Assembly: GCA_024681175.1 (NCBI GenBank) | Contig: JAILBI010000178.1 | Location: 1 to 18,802 of the forward strand | DNA from: Acholeplasmatales bacterium | Lineage (GTDB): Bacteria > Bacillota_I > Bacilli_A > Acholeplasmatales > Anaeroplasmataceae | Direction of reading: 5' to 3' | Length of the DNA stretch: 18,802 bases | Part shown: positions 18,639 to 18,802 of the stretch, one piece after another | How the letters are laid out: the number at the start of each line of letters is the position of its first letter | Numbering within the stretch: the stretch's first letter is position 1 | The notes under the pieces: generated by a model | Told to the model about the DNA's origin: nothing | The model's input: the letters and a program-made list of their open reading frames with translations, nothing else | The model's database searches: none | Program-made: the position numbers and the translations under genes

Positions 18639-18802
18639 ATGGAAGAAAATAAAAAAGAATCATTATTTGAGAATAAAAAATTTAATTTAGCTAATATTAT
18701 TTTATTAATAATAGAATCAGTATTATCCTTTGGAATAATACCATTACAATTTATTAAATATTTAAAAAATACATATGATTATCCAGATGGACATGGTGGA
18801 TA
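18639..18802 (+). CDS. Start of a membrane protein gene, cut by the window end
   Basis: ATG at 18639 follows AGGTGG (18627-18632) at good spacing and opens a frame that stays open for 54 codons to the window end. The product begins with a charged stretch (MEENKKESLFENKK), then one hydrophobic helix at about residues 17-40, then a hydrophilic stretch ending near DYPDGHGG. I cannot name the family from this fragment. The terminator before it makes it a separate unit from the nitrogen operon. Confidence 0.6.
   Translation, partial: MEENKKESLFENKKFNLANIILLIIESVLSFGIIPLQFIKYLKNTYDYPDGHGG

Overview
This window comes from a strongly AT-rich, low-GC bacterium, most likely an anaerobic Bacillota (Clostridia or a related gut lineage). 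The evidence is A/T-ending codons, purine-rich Shine-Dalgarno sites of the GGAGG/AGGTGA type, U-tailed intrinsic terminators, a type III glutamine synthetase, an LL-diaminopimelate aminotransferase, and Fe-S enzymes (GltB, GltD, clostridial/Bacillus-type PurF). Species cannot be named from sequence alone. TGA is used as a stop (end of the ANTAR gene) and TGG for Trp, so the code is the ordinary one.

Layout. Bases 1-373 hold no credible gene. They contain a tandem pair of palindromic repeats (about 148-271) and a terminator-like hairpin (283-326). A small membrane-protein gene follows (374-655, +), closed by a bidirectional terminator that also ends the minus-strand block. Bases 671-7652 are four minus-strand genes, transcribed in the order glnN (type III glutamine synthetase), amt (ammonium transporter fused to a PII domain), asnB and purF. 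A 347-base divergent control region (7653-7999) holds a near-consensus promoter and a GC-rich leader hairpin for glnN. Bases 8000-18553 are six tightly packed plus-strand genes: an ANTAR RNA-binding regulator, dapL, pyrG, gltB, gltD and lysA, ended by a strong terminator. A truncated membrane-protein gene starts at 18639 and runs off the end.

How it works together. The window is a nitrogen-assimilation locus. Ammonium enters through Amt, glutamine synthetase captures it, and GltB/GltD convert glutamine plus 2-oxoglutarate to glutamate. AsnB, PurF and PyrG spend glutamine amide nitrogen on asparagine, purines and CTP. DapL spends glutamate amino nitrogen on LL-diaminopimelate, and LysA later makes lysine. 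The ANTAR protein beside glnN and at the head of the glt operon resembles, in position and domain content, NitR of solventogenic clostridia. It is the obvious candidate regulator, probably by antitermination.

The core enzymes belong to known families. The points most worth checking are the leader hairpin with U-tract placed between the glnN promoter and its ribosome binding site, the Amt-PII fusion whose T-loop lacks the uridylylated tyrosine, the degenerate receiver of the ANTAR protein, and the tandem palindromic repeat at the left end.
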